Assembly: GCA_014526335.1 (NCBI GenBank)
Contig: JACTAT010000051.1
Span: 1,030,502-1,094,501, forward strand
DNA from: Chrysaora quinquecirrha
Lineage: Eukaryota > Cnidaria > Scyphozoa > Semaeostomeae > Pelagiidae
Reading direction: 5' to 3'
DNA length: 64,000 nt
In this document: piece after piece, positions 54,001 through 64,000 of the stretch
Numbering within the stretch: position 1 is the stretch's first letter
How the letters are laid out: every line of letters starts with the position of its first letter
Position numbers and translations under genes: made by a program
The notes under the pieces: model-generated
What the model was told of the DNA's origin: nothing
Databases searched by the model: none
Seen by the model: only the letters and a program-made list of their open reading frames with translations

Positions 54001-57000
54001 GTGAACGTAAACTAGAGAATCGTGTCGTGAGTCTAATCATTGACCTTACTGTTGTGAATTTTCGGTCATTTTGATTCAGCCTCTTTTAGATTCTCCGTTA
54101 AGTGTCAGTGTAACACAAAAATTGGATGTCTTTATTGCTCTTGGGTGCGTGGGGCTGGAAAAATGTGGGAATTGAAGTACAGACAAGACATAATTAGCGT
54201 CGATTGGAACAAGTGGGGGGTTGGAGTTTCAGAAGATGGAACACTAGACGGAACTTTTTGTTCTCGAAGGTGAATTTACGGAGCTAGTTGTTTACAACAG
54301 GGAAAGGAATGACTGCAACAGAAATCTACGTGTTTCTAACTAAAATTTCCCTTTTTTTAACAAAGCAGAAAATCGTCCCAAGTATTGCGGAAGTCTTACA
54401 AGCGGGGGTCTTAATAAGATTGGGGGGAATGTAATATTTTCAAAAATTACAAAACAGGGAGGGAAAGGAATTGGGTACCCAAGATCAATGTATTTTCTCC
54501 TTTATTTCTTTTTAAATTAAATATTCCTTATTCCTTATGATTTTTATTATTACTCCTAGTCATATAATGCTGACGTCTTCATTCGGATGAAGTGGAAGGA
54601 CATGAGGCTGTGTCACAACGAGACAGAGGACATCATCTTATCAGGAGAACACAATAAACCCATCTGGACCCCTGATTTATACATTGAAAATGCTCTGAAA
54701 ACAGAAAAGCATGAAATAACAAAGCTAAACAGATACATAAGGATATCGCCAAATGGAGACCTTCTATACAGCATAAGGTGAGGCGGAGTTATTATCAGCT
54801 GGTGTAGTTAATCATCGGCGAAGCCAAGGGGAGGGCAAGGAGGCAGTTGCCCCGCCAATCATTACCAAGATAGGTTGGTGTTTCTTAAAAAATGGCCTAA
54901 TTTCCTTTGTCCACACCCTTTTGCCCTCTAATTATGGATGTCTGGCTTTGCTACTGTAGTTAACGAGTCTAAAGACGGAGGGATTGGATTCAAACACGCA
55001 TTAATTTGGCTACATACATGATTCAAAACCCAGCGCCTCAACAAACAACCCACTGCTACACCACCGATATACTGCAAAAACACCCTGAAACACCATATGA
55101 CTTACACGTTTCCCATTTATCTGTCTCTCCTCGTCGTAAAAATAACAATCATAGGCCACCTCCCTAGCACAATGTTGATTGGTTTGATATATTTGAAATA
55201 GCTGAATATGAACATTAAGAATCAATAAAGTGTAGTTAACGGCAGCCTTCTTCAACTAAAGTAAAAAAAAAAAAAACAAGGGAAAACGGGGATCTTACGA
55301 ATCGATATTTTAAGACTTTTGGTAATCACTGTTAAGTGTAAGAACAGGGGAATGAATTACATCTACGGTAAAACAACGTCCAAGACTGAAAAATGCGAAT
55401 TTTTCTAGAGCAAGAGTGATTGCAAAATGCACACAAGATCTGATGTACTTTCCACTGGATTCTCAGAGCTGCAAGATGGTACTCGAAAGCTGTAAGTTAC
55501 GTATAATCAGTAGACTCATTACACATGTTCCCCGCTCCTTGCAAGCAGTATGCAATCTATCTGCGGAGCACATGTATTGACCTTGAAGTCTTGTTTACTC
55601 TAGACAGAGAACTGCTGATGATGATGGAAGCCAGCGAGAGAAAGCCTTTGAGTCACGTCGTGGTCACCAATTCATTAATTAACCTTGGAAATAAGCGGTT
55701 TACTAAATTTGGCTGCGCATCGATGCCATTGTTATAGAATATCAATCATGTCTCTCTTTCTGGTCCCGTGTCTCTGAACGTTAAACAAGTGATATCAACT
55801 ACAGCATCTAACTGCAGTCCAATTTAACCGCATATTACCAAGCTAACATGGCGCATAACTACTGGTACACAGGCATGGAGACCCTTCTGTAGGTGACCAG
55901 TCCAAGAATATAGTTTTTGCATAATCTTTGAAAAACCAAAGCTAACTGAACTAGAAATAAGCTTTGTCAGGCATTAAAAACCAACAAAAAATATAACATA
56001 TATAATGATATATTATAAATTATGTAAAAGAAAAATATCTTATTTTGTAGATGCTTATCCAACGAAGCAATTGATATTGAAATGGATGAAGAAGAAGGCA
56101 ACAAGCCTTTCAACACATGAAATACCCCAATTTATCATAAGTCAACCAACAACAGAGGAAAGCGAGGCAGAATACAGCACTGGTGGGTTTTGTGAGTTTA
56201 TACAACACGGTATTGTACCCTAGAGCCATTAAAAAAGTCTCATAGTCGCAGGCACAAGAGGACAAGACAATCTTTCGCGAAATAACGACCCTTGAGGTAG
56301 CGAAATTAAACGGGATGGCCTAATTGATCATAGCTCAGCGCCTCACAATGTGTCAGTCTATCAGACTGGCCTAAGGCCCTGGCCAAACGATCAAACATTG
56401 TTAACTTAGCATTTGAAATTTGCTTGTCAAGCACAATGTTTTGCCGTTTTGTTTTGCCACAACACAAACATTGATCATGAAACATTTTTTGCAGCAGAAT
56501 TATTAAAAATGATGAAAAATGATGTTTTTGAAGTTATTCAAAAACATTGACGATTTTTTGTTTTGCGACATGGCCAAACGGTCAAAAATTGTTTCAATGC
56601 AAATCTCAAATGTTTGATCGACAATGTTTGGGTCAATCTGAAAATGTTTTTGAACTTTTCCAAACGCATAGCGCAACGAATTCTACATGTTTATACTTGT
56701 CAAACAATGTCTATGTTTTGTAACATGTCCAAATGGAAAAAGTCAAAGTTTTATTACGAACAATGTTTGATCATGTGGTCAGGGCCTAAGAAGCCAAGCG
56801 AAGTTTGTTCAGGGTCTACACACTTTTTTTTTATAAGAATACAGTCTATAAGAATATTCAGGCTCAAAATTGCCAAAAAACAATGGAAATTTAAGAATAA
56901 CAATGGAAAAGTTCGAACCTCCGCAAAAATTAGGATATTCGTATAAAAAAAAGTGTGTAGTCTAAGTAGCTAAGTTTGGCCAAGGCCATGTAGCTAGCAA

Positions 57001-58177
57001 ATCAAGTAATAAGTCCACTCTACTCCACATCAAAATAAATAGTGTACTTTATAAAAAACAGAATTAATATTGCTTCGTGTTTTATCTATGTATATATACT
57101 TGTTTTCAGGCGTTTTCTCTAAACTCACAATTCACGTAAAGCTGAAACGTCGTTTTGGGTTTTATATACTCCAAGTTTATGCTCCATGTATCCTTGTCGT
57201 GATGCTGTCTTGGCTGTCATTCTGGATGAACCCTGAGGATGTTGGTAAGTCCATAGAAGCAGAAAATCAAACAGATGTCCGTTTGTTGATGCAAGTTGTT
57301 GTTGTAGCCTGGTGATGTTCTGATGCATACTGTATATGTACTATATACTTCGGGGACAAAAGTATAGCAAGGCTTAGCCTAAAAAGGTGGCCAACGGTGG
57401 CCAGTAGCCGTAGGTCAAATTCAACTCAAATTAGCTCAGACAGACTTAGGCCCATCAAATCTCCAGTCACTGATGTTACTTCAAGAAAAACGGAAAAACG
57501 GCAGAAGTTGAAGACGTGAAATTTGGCTGTTCATCGCTTTGAGCAGTTGAATTATTTGATTGAGCGTCCATCAATTCAACTCAACAGTGTTTTTTAAACT
57601 CAATAATGTTAACTTCGGCTCTTGTAATAAGTCTAAGAGCTAAGCAAGGTATGGTATTTGGAACTTGTGTAGCCAGTTTAAAAGGTTGTAGAATTTCTCT
57701 TTTTTCATTCTGACAGGAGATCGCGTTGCTCTCGGCATTACCTGTGTTCTCACCCTGGTATTTCTGATGGAATCAATAAACTCTTCTTTACCGAAAGTCA
57801 GCTACGCTAAAGCCATCGATTTCTACGTCATTGGTTGCTTCTTGTATGTATTCATTGTGGTTCTGGAAACGGTCATTTCAAAGCACTGTTCAAGAGCTCA
57901 GAAACAGGATGACAGCAATGACAAGAAAAACGAGACACCCAGCGCCCCTAGAACACCGCCGACACTGGCGAAAAATAGCTGGAATTTGATAAAAACCAGC
58001 ATTGGGCAAGATTTCAAAGGTTTTGAAAGCAAGAATGACACCAAAGTGAATGAAACTATGGTGAAAACCAGCAAGAGAAGAAACATTGACGCGTATTGTA
58101 AAGTTATATTTCCATTGGTTTTTGTCATTTTAAATGCTTGCTATTGGTTAGTTTGTATAAGCAAAGGTGAAAAATAA
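51066..58177 (+). CDS. Cys-loop ligand-gated ion channel subunit, eight exons
   Basis: Exons 51066-51166, 53165-53247, 53784-53851, 54560-54777, 55409-55491, 56051-56182, 57110-57244 and 57717-58177 join in phase to 426 residues. Signal peptide core FVFIWLMVLAAAAC. Ligand-binding domain: MKWKDMRL, IWTPDLYIENA, PNGDLLYSIR, and the Cys-loop CTQDLMYFPLDSQSC with exactly 13 residues between cysteines. M1 YILQVYAPCILVVMLSWLSF; M2 DRVALGITCVLTLVFLMESI; then SLPKVSYAKAIDFYV and M3; a short cytoplasmic loop; M4 CKVIFPLVFVILNACYW, four residues from the end. The SLPKVSYAKAID stretch is GABA-A/glycine-receptor-like, but the M2 entrance is GDR, not PAR. The third intron is GC-AG (GATGAG|GCAAGA). The start could instead be the ATG at 51123, since TTTTAG at 51085-51090 could be an acceptor. 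Confidence 0.93.
51656..51945 (-). mobile_element. tRNA-derived SINE
   Basis: On the minus strand, GGTCTCTGTGGCGCAGTGAC (A-box region, about 51921-51937) is followed about 40 nt later by GTGGGTTCGAACC (B box, about 51874-51887): tRNA-like promoter spacing. The acceptor-stem halves do not pair, so it is not a functional tRNA gene. It lies in copy-A-only sequence. Confidence 0.75.
53252..53783 (+). other. Receptor intron 2; no separate gene seen
   Basis: Contains a C10 run near 53381-53390 and AT-rich sequence. A plus-strand open frame (53528-53881) covers exon 3 but its upstream part is intronic in phase and composition. Confidence 0.6.
56373..56790. mobile_element. CAAACATT-family MITE in a receptor intron
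   Basis: Left AAGGCCCTGGCCAAACGATC, right GATCATGTGGTCAGGGCCTA, inverse of each other. Body is rich in GACAAACAATG / CAAACATTTGA. About 418 bp, the longest copy here. Other degraded copies lie near 21245-21530, 24240-24545, 37790-37850 and 43780-43840. Confidence 0.8.
56819..56957. mobile_element. TATAAGAATA-family MITE, 139 bp, TA duplication
   Basis: Left CACACTTTTTTTTTATAAGA, right inverse ending AAAAAAAAGTGTG, flanked by TA at 56817-56818 and 56958-56959. The shortest copy in the window; the internal GAATATTCAGGCTCAAAATT matches 8458-8848. Confidence 0.85.
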
Positions 58178-59579
58178 ATATACAGTCTTCGATACGCATA
58201 GAGATGCTAGCGGAGGTTTTCTAAACCAACTATTATCTTTTCCGCCGCGTTAGAGTTTCAATGAGCAGGACAGACAGATAGCACAAAAGAAAACCCCCTG
58301 TTTAGAGTTCCTAGCGCAAAATTTTGCTGCACTAGGAAAACAATTGAAAATAATTTTATGTTGTATAATGTTGTTAGCTAAGCATCGGCAATGGGGATTG
58401 AAGACCCAAACCAAAGGACGCTTAGAGGCCAGCAAGTATGCTAAAGGGGGTGAGCAGCCCCTAACTCGACCCTTTACAAAAAATAGTATTAAGTTGAATA
58501 TCAGTATAACGAATCCCTGATGCATATAACAATTTCCCTTCGATATCTGGCCCTTTGACTAAACCCCGACTAATCAAGAACAGTTGTGAAAAAGCAACCC
58601 AAATTGCGCATCAATAGCCCAAACAATGACAATTCTATGCAGATTTACTTGGCTAAACGAACTCCCGACAAAACGGACATGCTGGGTGGGTGGGATAAGA
58701 ATATTTCTTGAACTTCTAACTTTCTGCGCGACAACAAAATTCTAATGAGAGAGAGAGGGGGTGTTGCTGTGATTTGAATACCATTTCACTGACAGGCCAA
58801 AGCGCGCGATTCAGGTTTACTTTCTTATTGGTCGGGTTTGGTCAGGTGACTAAGTACTACGCTGCCATTGGGTGTATGCCTGTCATCATCATCATCATAA
58901 TCAATTAAAGCATACCACACGCATAACGAAGTTGGGGAAAATGCCGCATCCTGTTAAGTGTCATCTTAACAATGTCATCTTAACTGCCGCAATCTGTTAG
59001 GTGTCATCAATCAACTCTCGGGTTGAAAAACAGAGGTACTTGGCGTTAAAAGAATTAACTCAAATTAACGGCTTCGCCGTGAATTTTACAAATACAAGTG
59101 CAAACGAGGCTAAATATAATGTGCATAATTAGAGTGCATAATTAATTCTATTACGCGATGCGACATGCGACGGGTCCCTTAAAAGCACCGTTTCACAATA
59201 ATCGCGCAAACTGGCGTTTCGCTTCTCTTTACCAGCACCCAACAAAAAAGTACGTAATTGTAATTAAAATCTAAAAATTTACATATCAGTAAACTATTGT
59301 CTGTTGAAGGTCCGCTTCATGGAATTTTGAATCCTGCGTGAAGAGCATTCACTATTTTGTTCTGCTGACACACGAATTTGAATCTTTGACACGACATTGA
59401 AGTAGTTATCAGGCACATTACCAGCTATGATGCAAAAATCTTGGATACTATTGTGTTAGGTAAACATCCAGCATTTTTGCAACTGCGACATATTCAAGAG
59501 ACAACATAATTAAATATGCAGTGCTATTGAAGTACTACACTCTCAAAGCCATGGGTAAGTTGAATTTGTTGAATGGTAT
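58178..59579. other. Region downstream of the receptor; no gene seen
   Basis: Includes a short ATCATCATCATC run near 58880 and a repeated GTGTCATCTTAACAATGTC / GTGTCATC word near 58960-59010. No splice-consistent coding sequence found. Confidence 0.6.
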
Positions 59580-60441
59580 TCAGTGGCGTTCCCAGACTAA
59601 AATTACTGGGGTGGACAAAAATTCTTGGGGGTTTGGGGGCGTAGCCCCCGCGAAAAATTCTTGGAGCCGCGCCTCTCAAACGCTCGGAAAAGTTGGCCAA
59701 CGCCCATTCTAAATCATCCTAAGATGAAAAAGAAGCAAGCAAAGATCTACTATTTACTACTAACTTGCAAAAATCATCCCACTGACAGATATAACAACGA
59801 GGTAACAACAACGAAAAGTTTTTGAATTTACTGCATTCAAAAATTAAAGACCATGTTTTTGTGACAGTCTTTTTGATTGCTAACAGCAAAAAATCATGCG
59901 ATGTTTCACACATGCCACTGTGACTGGTAAAGTTGCGCTGATTTTCACCAATGCATACAAAGTCGGGAGAAGTGAGCTCATTCCACTTTTGCTGAAAATC
60001 TGCCCCCCCAGTGAATATGTAGTAGGAACAGCTTCAACAACAATAAAGTACTCCATGTAAACACTATGTATGTTATGTTGCACGTTACGAACTTTCTGTA
60101 TATTCTATCTATGTACGTCAATAAATACTCGTGACAAACTTAAGAACTTTCTGTTAGCTTACTTATGCACGTATAAATTGTAACTACGCCATAAATCACA
60201 TGATGTGTAAAACTCTATAAATACTAGCTCTGTAAAGTTAGAATTTCGGTCATCTCACATTGGTCATCTTATAATTGCAACGTCAAAACTCAGTCTCTGT
60301 CTAGAGTTATTTTCTACTGCGTCACAGCAAATTCTGCTACAAATATTATAAAGGATTTCGAAGAATTGGAAAATCGATGTCTGAGAGAACTGGGGTGACA
60401 TGTCCACCCCCAGTCCACCCCGTGGTGATGCCACTGATAGT
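59580..60441. mobile_element. Candidate DNA transposon remnant with CAGTGGC ends
   Basis: Left CAGTGGCGTTCCCAG, right inverse CAGTGGCATCACCACGGGGT; both ends then have GGGGTGGAC. Internal sequence has no transposase frame. About 860 bp. Confidence 0.5.
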
Positions 60442-60673
60442 ATTACGAGAATAGTTACTTTTGATATGGTATAACTATAATCGTCCTCTGATTTGCCAAA
60501 ATGTTAAAAAACTTGCAGTACTGAGCCGTGTTTTAGCTCAGCAACTGCAATATCAAAACGTAACTTAAATACCTATGCTTAAATTCTTCCCCGAAAGAAA
60601 CCATTCTAACAGGGCGCATGCCTATAGCGCCAATATTTGATACAGCGTCAACATATTAAACGATTCGTACGGT

Positions 60674-60862
60674 ACTGTATTAGACATGATAGTCACCACT
60701 TATCACGACAAGCCTTTGATATTTAGTTGGGCAACGTTTCGGGAGAGATCCGTCTCCCATCGTCGGGCAATGAGAAATGTGGTTTCTTTCCTATTTATTG
60801 CAAAGGTCGGATCGAAAGGTGTGAAATTAACCGGACCTGCGAGGAAGCTTGGGAATTTTAGG
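60674..60862 (-). mobile_element. Short Penelope-like fragment (3' terminal part or solo repeat) with CGGT target duplication
   Basis: About 189 bp about 95% identical to 47732-47920, the 3' end of the Penelope-like element, in the same orientation. Flanked by CGGT at 60670-60673 and 60863-60866. The homologous copy-A position (about 50358-50365) has a single CGGT and no insert. Confidence 0.85.
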
Positions 60863-61665
60863 CGGTTTTCAAATCATATCGTTTTCGAAATCTTTTTCAT
60901 TTCATTCCGTTTGGGAAAACGTTTCAGTGAAAAAGGCCAATTTAGTATGACTTAACATCGATTTCTTTAGAAACGGTAAAGTGTAAACGGAGCCTTGCTG
61001 ATGACGATAGATCCGTGAAATGCAAGGAAAACGCCTTGTGATGGGTGAATACCAAGCGTATATTCAGTAGGTGTGGTCACATCACCATTGCCATAGCGAA
61101 TGATCAGTACAGTGCAGGTATAATGATGTCTGTGGTGGGATATCATAGTTACCCTTGGGAGCCATCTCAGAGTGAGGTGGAGGATATTCAGTACGGTAGA
61201 GGATACCATGATGTCTATAGTGGGATATCATGCTGAATGTACGGAGGTATCTCGCAGTACGGCGGGGGGTATTTAATACGGTGGGGGATATTCGGTACAG
61301 TGAGGGTGAAAACATGATCCAATCAACTAAATCAAAGAAAGGGGGCTTACTATTGTTTGATGTTTTAGCAACAATCGTCGAACCTTTCTCCGTTAAAGCT
61401 TTCACTCTAACGCCCACAGCGAGACGCGGCTCTTAGAACTAGGCTGATGGTTAAGCACATTGCTTATGCTTTCCATACATTGAGAAATGTATGGAAAATG
61501 GAAAAGTGACGGCGAATATTGACGTCACGATGTGAAGCAAGCAAGCTAGAAAAGGCTGGGAGCAAAACAAAAGCATTAGCATATCTATTGAGATGACCTT
61601 GAGTACGAGATGATAGCATTTTTATTATTTCAGGAGAGCATTCTAAATTTGTTTTGACATGCTTC

Positions 61666-63824
61666 ATGATGCTTGCAGCTGCTGCTTGCTCCCAACAATG
61701 TGGCAAACAGTAAGTATAAAAAAAGATACACGTTTTTTTATAAGAAACCGGTTTATAAGAAACCAAGAACTCGACACCCCAAAAGTTAAGAAACTTTTAG
61801 AACTAGGAGGAAGGAGTTAAGAAACTTAAGACATTTTTGAGTCAATTTTCCGACATACTGATTTCACATTTGCGGACGTAGTAATGAATTCTCAAGCATT
61901 TCAGTGCGATTTCTCGCACCGGCATGGCTAATTCTTTGTAATACAATAATATTAATAATTTGCTTGCTATATTCACATTTTTTATCGTTTTTACTGCAAT
62001 TTATTTCCATTAAATTAAGAAACTGGTAAGAAACTTTTAGAACTAAAATTGGGCCAAAAATTAAGAAACTTTTAGAACTAGGCCCTGAGCCAGGTTTCTT
62101 ATAAAAAAAACGTGTATTTTAATTAAGCTATCAAAAAGTTTTGAAAATATTTAATATATCATGAGAAACTGCTAGTTAAGTTTTGCATACATATAGAAAC
62201 TTGCAAAACAAGCCCAGAATAAAGTACAGTATGAGGATTTCAACCAGGAGGAAGATCGCTTTAGCCTAGCTATCTCCGAATACACTTTACGTCATGTTCC
62301 GTCCGAAAATTCCATGATTTTGTATGGACCTCTTCATCAGAAAAATTCATAGAAAAACATTATTTAATGCAAGTAAACAGGCTATATGTGCTATTGATAT
62401 ATATAAAGAAGGGCAGTTATTGCTACAAATCTGCTACAAACATCAATACTAGTGCTAATGCTAATTGAACCAACCATAAAGCTTAAACTAACGCTCAGCT
62501 AACTCCAACCATAATATTAACAAACCTAACTCCCATACTCCCATATCCACTCTTTTATTTGGTGAAGTTGCGTTCTATCGTGCTATTAGAAAACATGAAC
62601 ATAGGAAATCAAAATGAATGATGGATGAACTGGTTATCTTTGCTTTTAATAAACTACTTAGGAGATTTTGATAAACAGGTATACAACTACTGAATATACG
62701 CAAAGTGTAATTGCTTGTGCGAATTAAGAATTTATTAACTAATACAATTTTTGGACTTATGTACTATCTAAAGAACCACACCACCAGAAAATGACGATCG
62801 TGGATTTCACCTTAAGGAATACTGCCACCAAAAGTTTTGAGATTTACAACAGACACACGCTATTCTTATAGACAAACTTGAAATTTGAGACAAACTTCAG
62901 AAATTTCATGCTGCTTTAACAATCACGGTTGTATTCCTTAAATAAAATAGCTGCCTTAAAATCAAGATTCTACGTTCAACTAAAATTAACGCGAAACGAA
63001 TAAACCGTCATTTTATGCCGAACATATTAAGGCCGCTTTCCACTTAAGCCTTTTCAAGCGCGATGGAGAAGCGCCCTAATTTGAGCACTCACTGCAAGAG
63101 GTGGACCTCATTTTTGTGCCATTTGAACGCAATTTTCAAGAACCAGTTGCTCCCGCGCGCTGAAAAACGTTCACGCGTTCAAATTGAAAGCGATCTTTAC
63201 ATTTTGTACCGCTAACAACTATCAATAACGCATCATTCATAATTCTCGTGACATCACCAACAACAACGGTTTCGGAGTGGAGCAACAACAACAACAAGAA
63301 CGTTTTACGAAAAATCATAAAAACCATTTATAGAGTCAATCTACCTGAAGTAAAGTTATTTGACAAATACCTCCTTCCTTCTTTGTAGGTCTCAGAAAGA
63401 AATCGATTTTGCAAACAGATTCAATAAATTATTCTCAACAAATCATGCAAGCATCAAGCCAAATAGTACAGGTAAAACGGCCTTTTCTATTTCTCATTTA
63501 TAATGCCGTTTTCTTATCATTAACGATATCTGATAATTTTTCGATTTTTCGACACTTTGATTTTTTTGAAATTATCGCTTCAAATAGGCATACTCCTCCC
63601 CTGATTCAATGCTAGCAAAACTGATTTTGTCACCTGCACCTAATTGAATCAGGGGGCAAGCCTTTCGCAACTAGACACTTATTTTATTTATTCTGATGTG
63701 CTTTAACTTAAAGATAATAAGAGTTTCATTCACAGAAAGCAATTCATTTATGACAGGTGGACCACTTCTTGTTGAAGTTAGTGTGTATTTTACAAAATTG
63801 GATGGAGTGAACGCCAAGGATGAG
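61666..63824 (+). CDS. Second Cys-loop receptor copy, 5' exons only (continues off the edge)
   Basis: Exons 61666-61709 (MMMLAAAAC-like signal end, donor AAACA|GTAAGT), 63389-63471 (SQKEIDFANRFNKLFSTNH...) and 63757-63824 (GGPLLVEVSVYFTKLDGVNA...) match exons 1-3 of the 51066 gene in length and phase, including the GC donor GATGAG|GCAAGA. Compared with copy A the upstream ATG frame is broken by a 1-nt loss (TGA at about 61655), so the usable starts are the ATGs at 61666/61669, giving a shorter signal peptide, or an exon further upstream. A third of substitutions in exons change the protein (H to Y, S to N). The rest of the gene is outside the window. Confidence 0.75.
61729..62114. mobile_element. 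TATAAGAAAC-type MITE, 386 bp, TA duplication
   Basis: Left CACGTTTTTTTATAAGAAAC, right inverse TTTCTTATAAAAAAAACGTG, flanked by TA on both sides (61727-61728, 62115-62116). Copy A at about 51180 is the empty site. Sits 20 bp after the donor of the first receptor exon. Confidence 0.9.
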
Positions 63825-64000
63825 GCAAGAAAAGTTTTCAAATTATACATTTAACAGTTACTGGAATACAATACATATCGTTGACTAGACTCCCTACACA
63901 AGTCCCACTACTTTGCTCTATGTTGTTGCTGTTGTTTTTTACAATCGCTTTGTTGGAGTGACAAATCAAAATAAGGTGAACGTAAACTAGAGAATCGTGT

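Larger units (their letters stand above)
50316..54025 (+). repeat. Segmental duplication with the receptor 5' exons, copy A
   Basis: Direct-order homology to 60613-64000 (for example AGCGTCAACATATTAAACGA, GAGAAATGTATGGAAAATGG). Differs by copy-A-only sequence at about 51650-52375 and by lacking the two insertions of copy B. Homology still runs at the window edge, so the full unit is longer. Confidence 0.9.
60613..64000 (+). repeat. Segmental duplication with the receptor 5' exons, copy B (runs off the edge)
   Basis: Matches 50316-54025 in exons and introns. Contains two extra elements, at 60674-60862 and 61729-62114. Confidence 0.9.

Overview
This window is eukaryotic: AT-rich, with intron-rich genes (GT-AG introns of about 0.2-4 kb), microsatellites and many short non-autonomous transposons. 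A serine palmitoyltransferase, a Cys-loop receptor and a tyrosine kinase make it metazoan. Intron size, kinase type and the repeats suggest a cnidarian, probably an anthozoan; that is an inference, not a match. Gene models were built by hand from splice sites and reading phase.

Layout. (1) 95-4656, minus: the 5' three coding exons of a DUF4706/C1orf198-like gene, running off the left edge. (2) 5522-10741: a long inverted repeat (about 2.4 kb and 2.3 kb arms, about 0.47 kb spacer) holding tandem arrays and, in each arm, a copied first exon of a protein-kinase-like gene; the right arm is split by a 391-bp MITE. (3) 12383-20045, minus: SPTLC2, 11 exons. (4) 22486-24100, minus: a two-exon gene for a probable mitochondrial single-pass membrane protein of unknown function. 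(5) 26365-47716, minus: a tyrosine-kinase gene with an N-terminal pseudokinase, a linker of about 830 residues with nuclear-regulator-like motifs, and a C-terminal kinase. About 6 kb in the middle of this gene is tandemly duplicated, and each copy carries a different lesion. (6) 47732-50296, minus: a decayed Penelope-like retroelement (reverse transcriptase plus GIY-YIG) lying 15 bp upstream of the first recognised kinase exon and ending in a 500-N assembly gap. (7) 51066-58177, plus: a complete eight-exon Cys-loop ligand-gated channel with an unusual M2 entrance and a GC-AG intron. (8) 60613-64000, plus: a second copy of the 5' part of that gene, running off the right edge.

The genes do not form an obvious pathway. 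The shared theme is local duplication plus invasion by small transposons. Comparing duplicate copies gives several filled/empty insertion-site pairs, which date the insertions and show their target-site duplications. The most novel candidates are the pseudokinase-linker-kinase protein, the GDR-type M2 entrance of the receptor and the exon-carrying inverted repeat.
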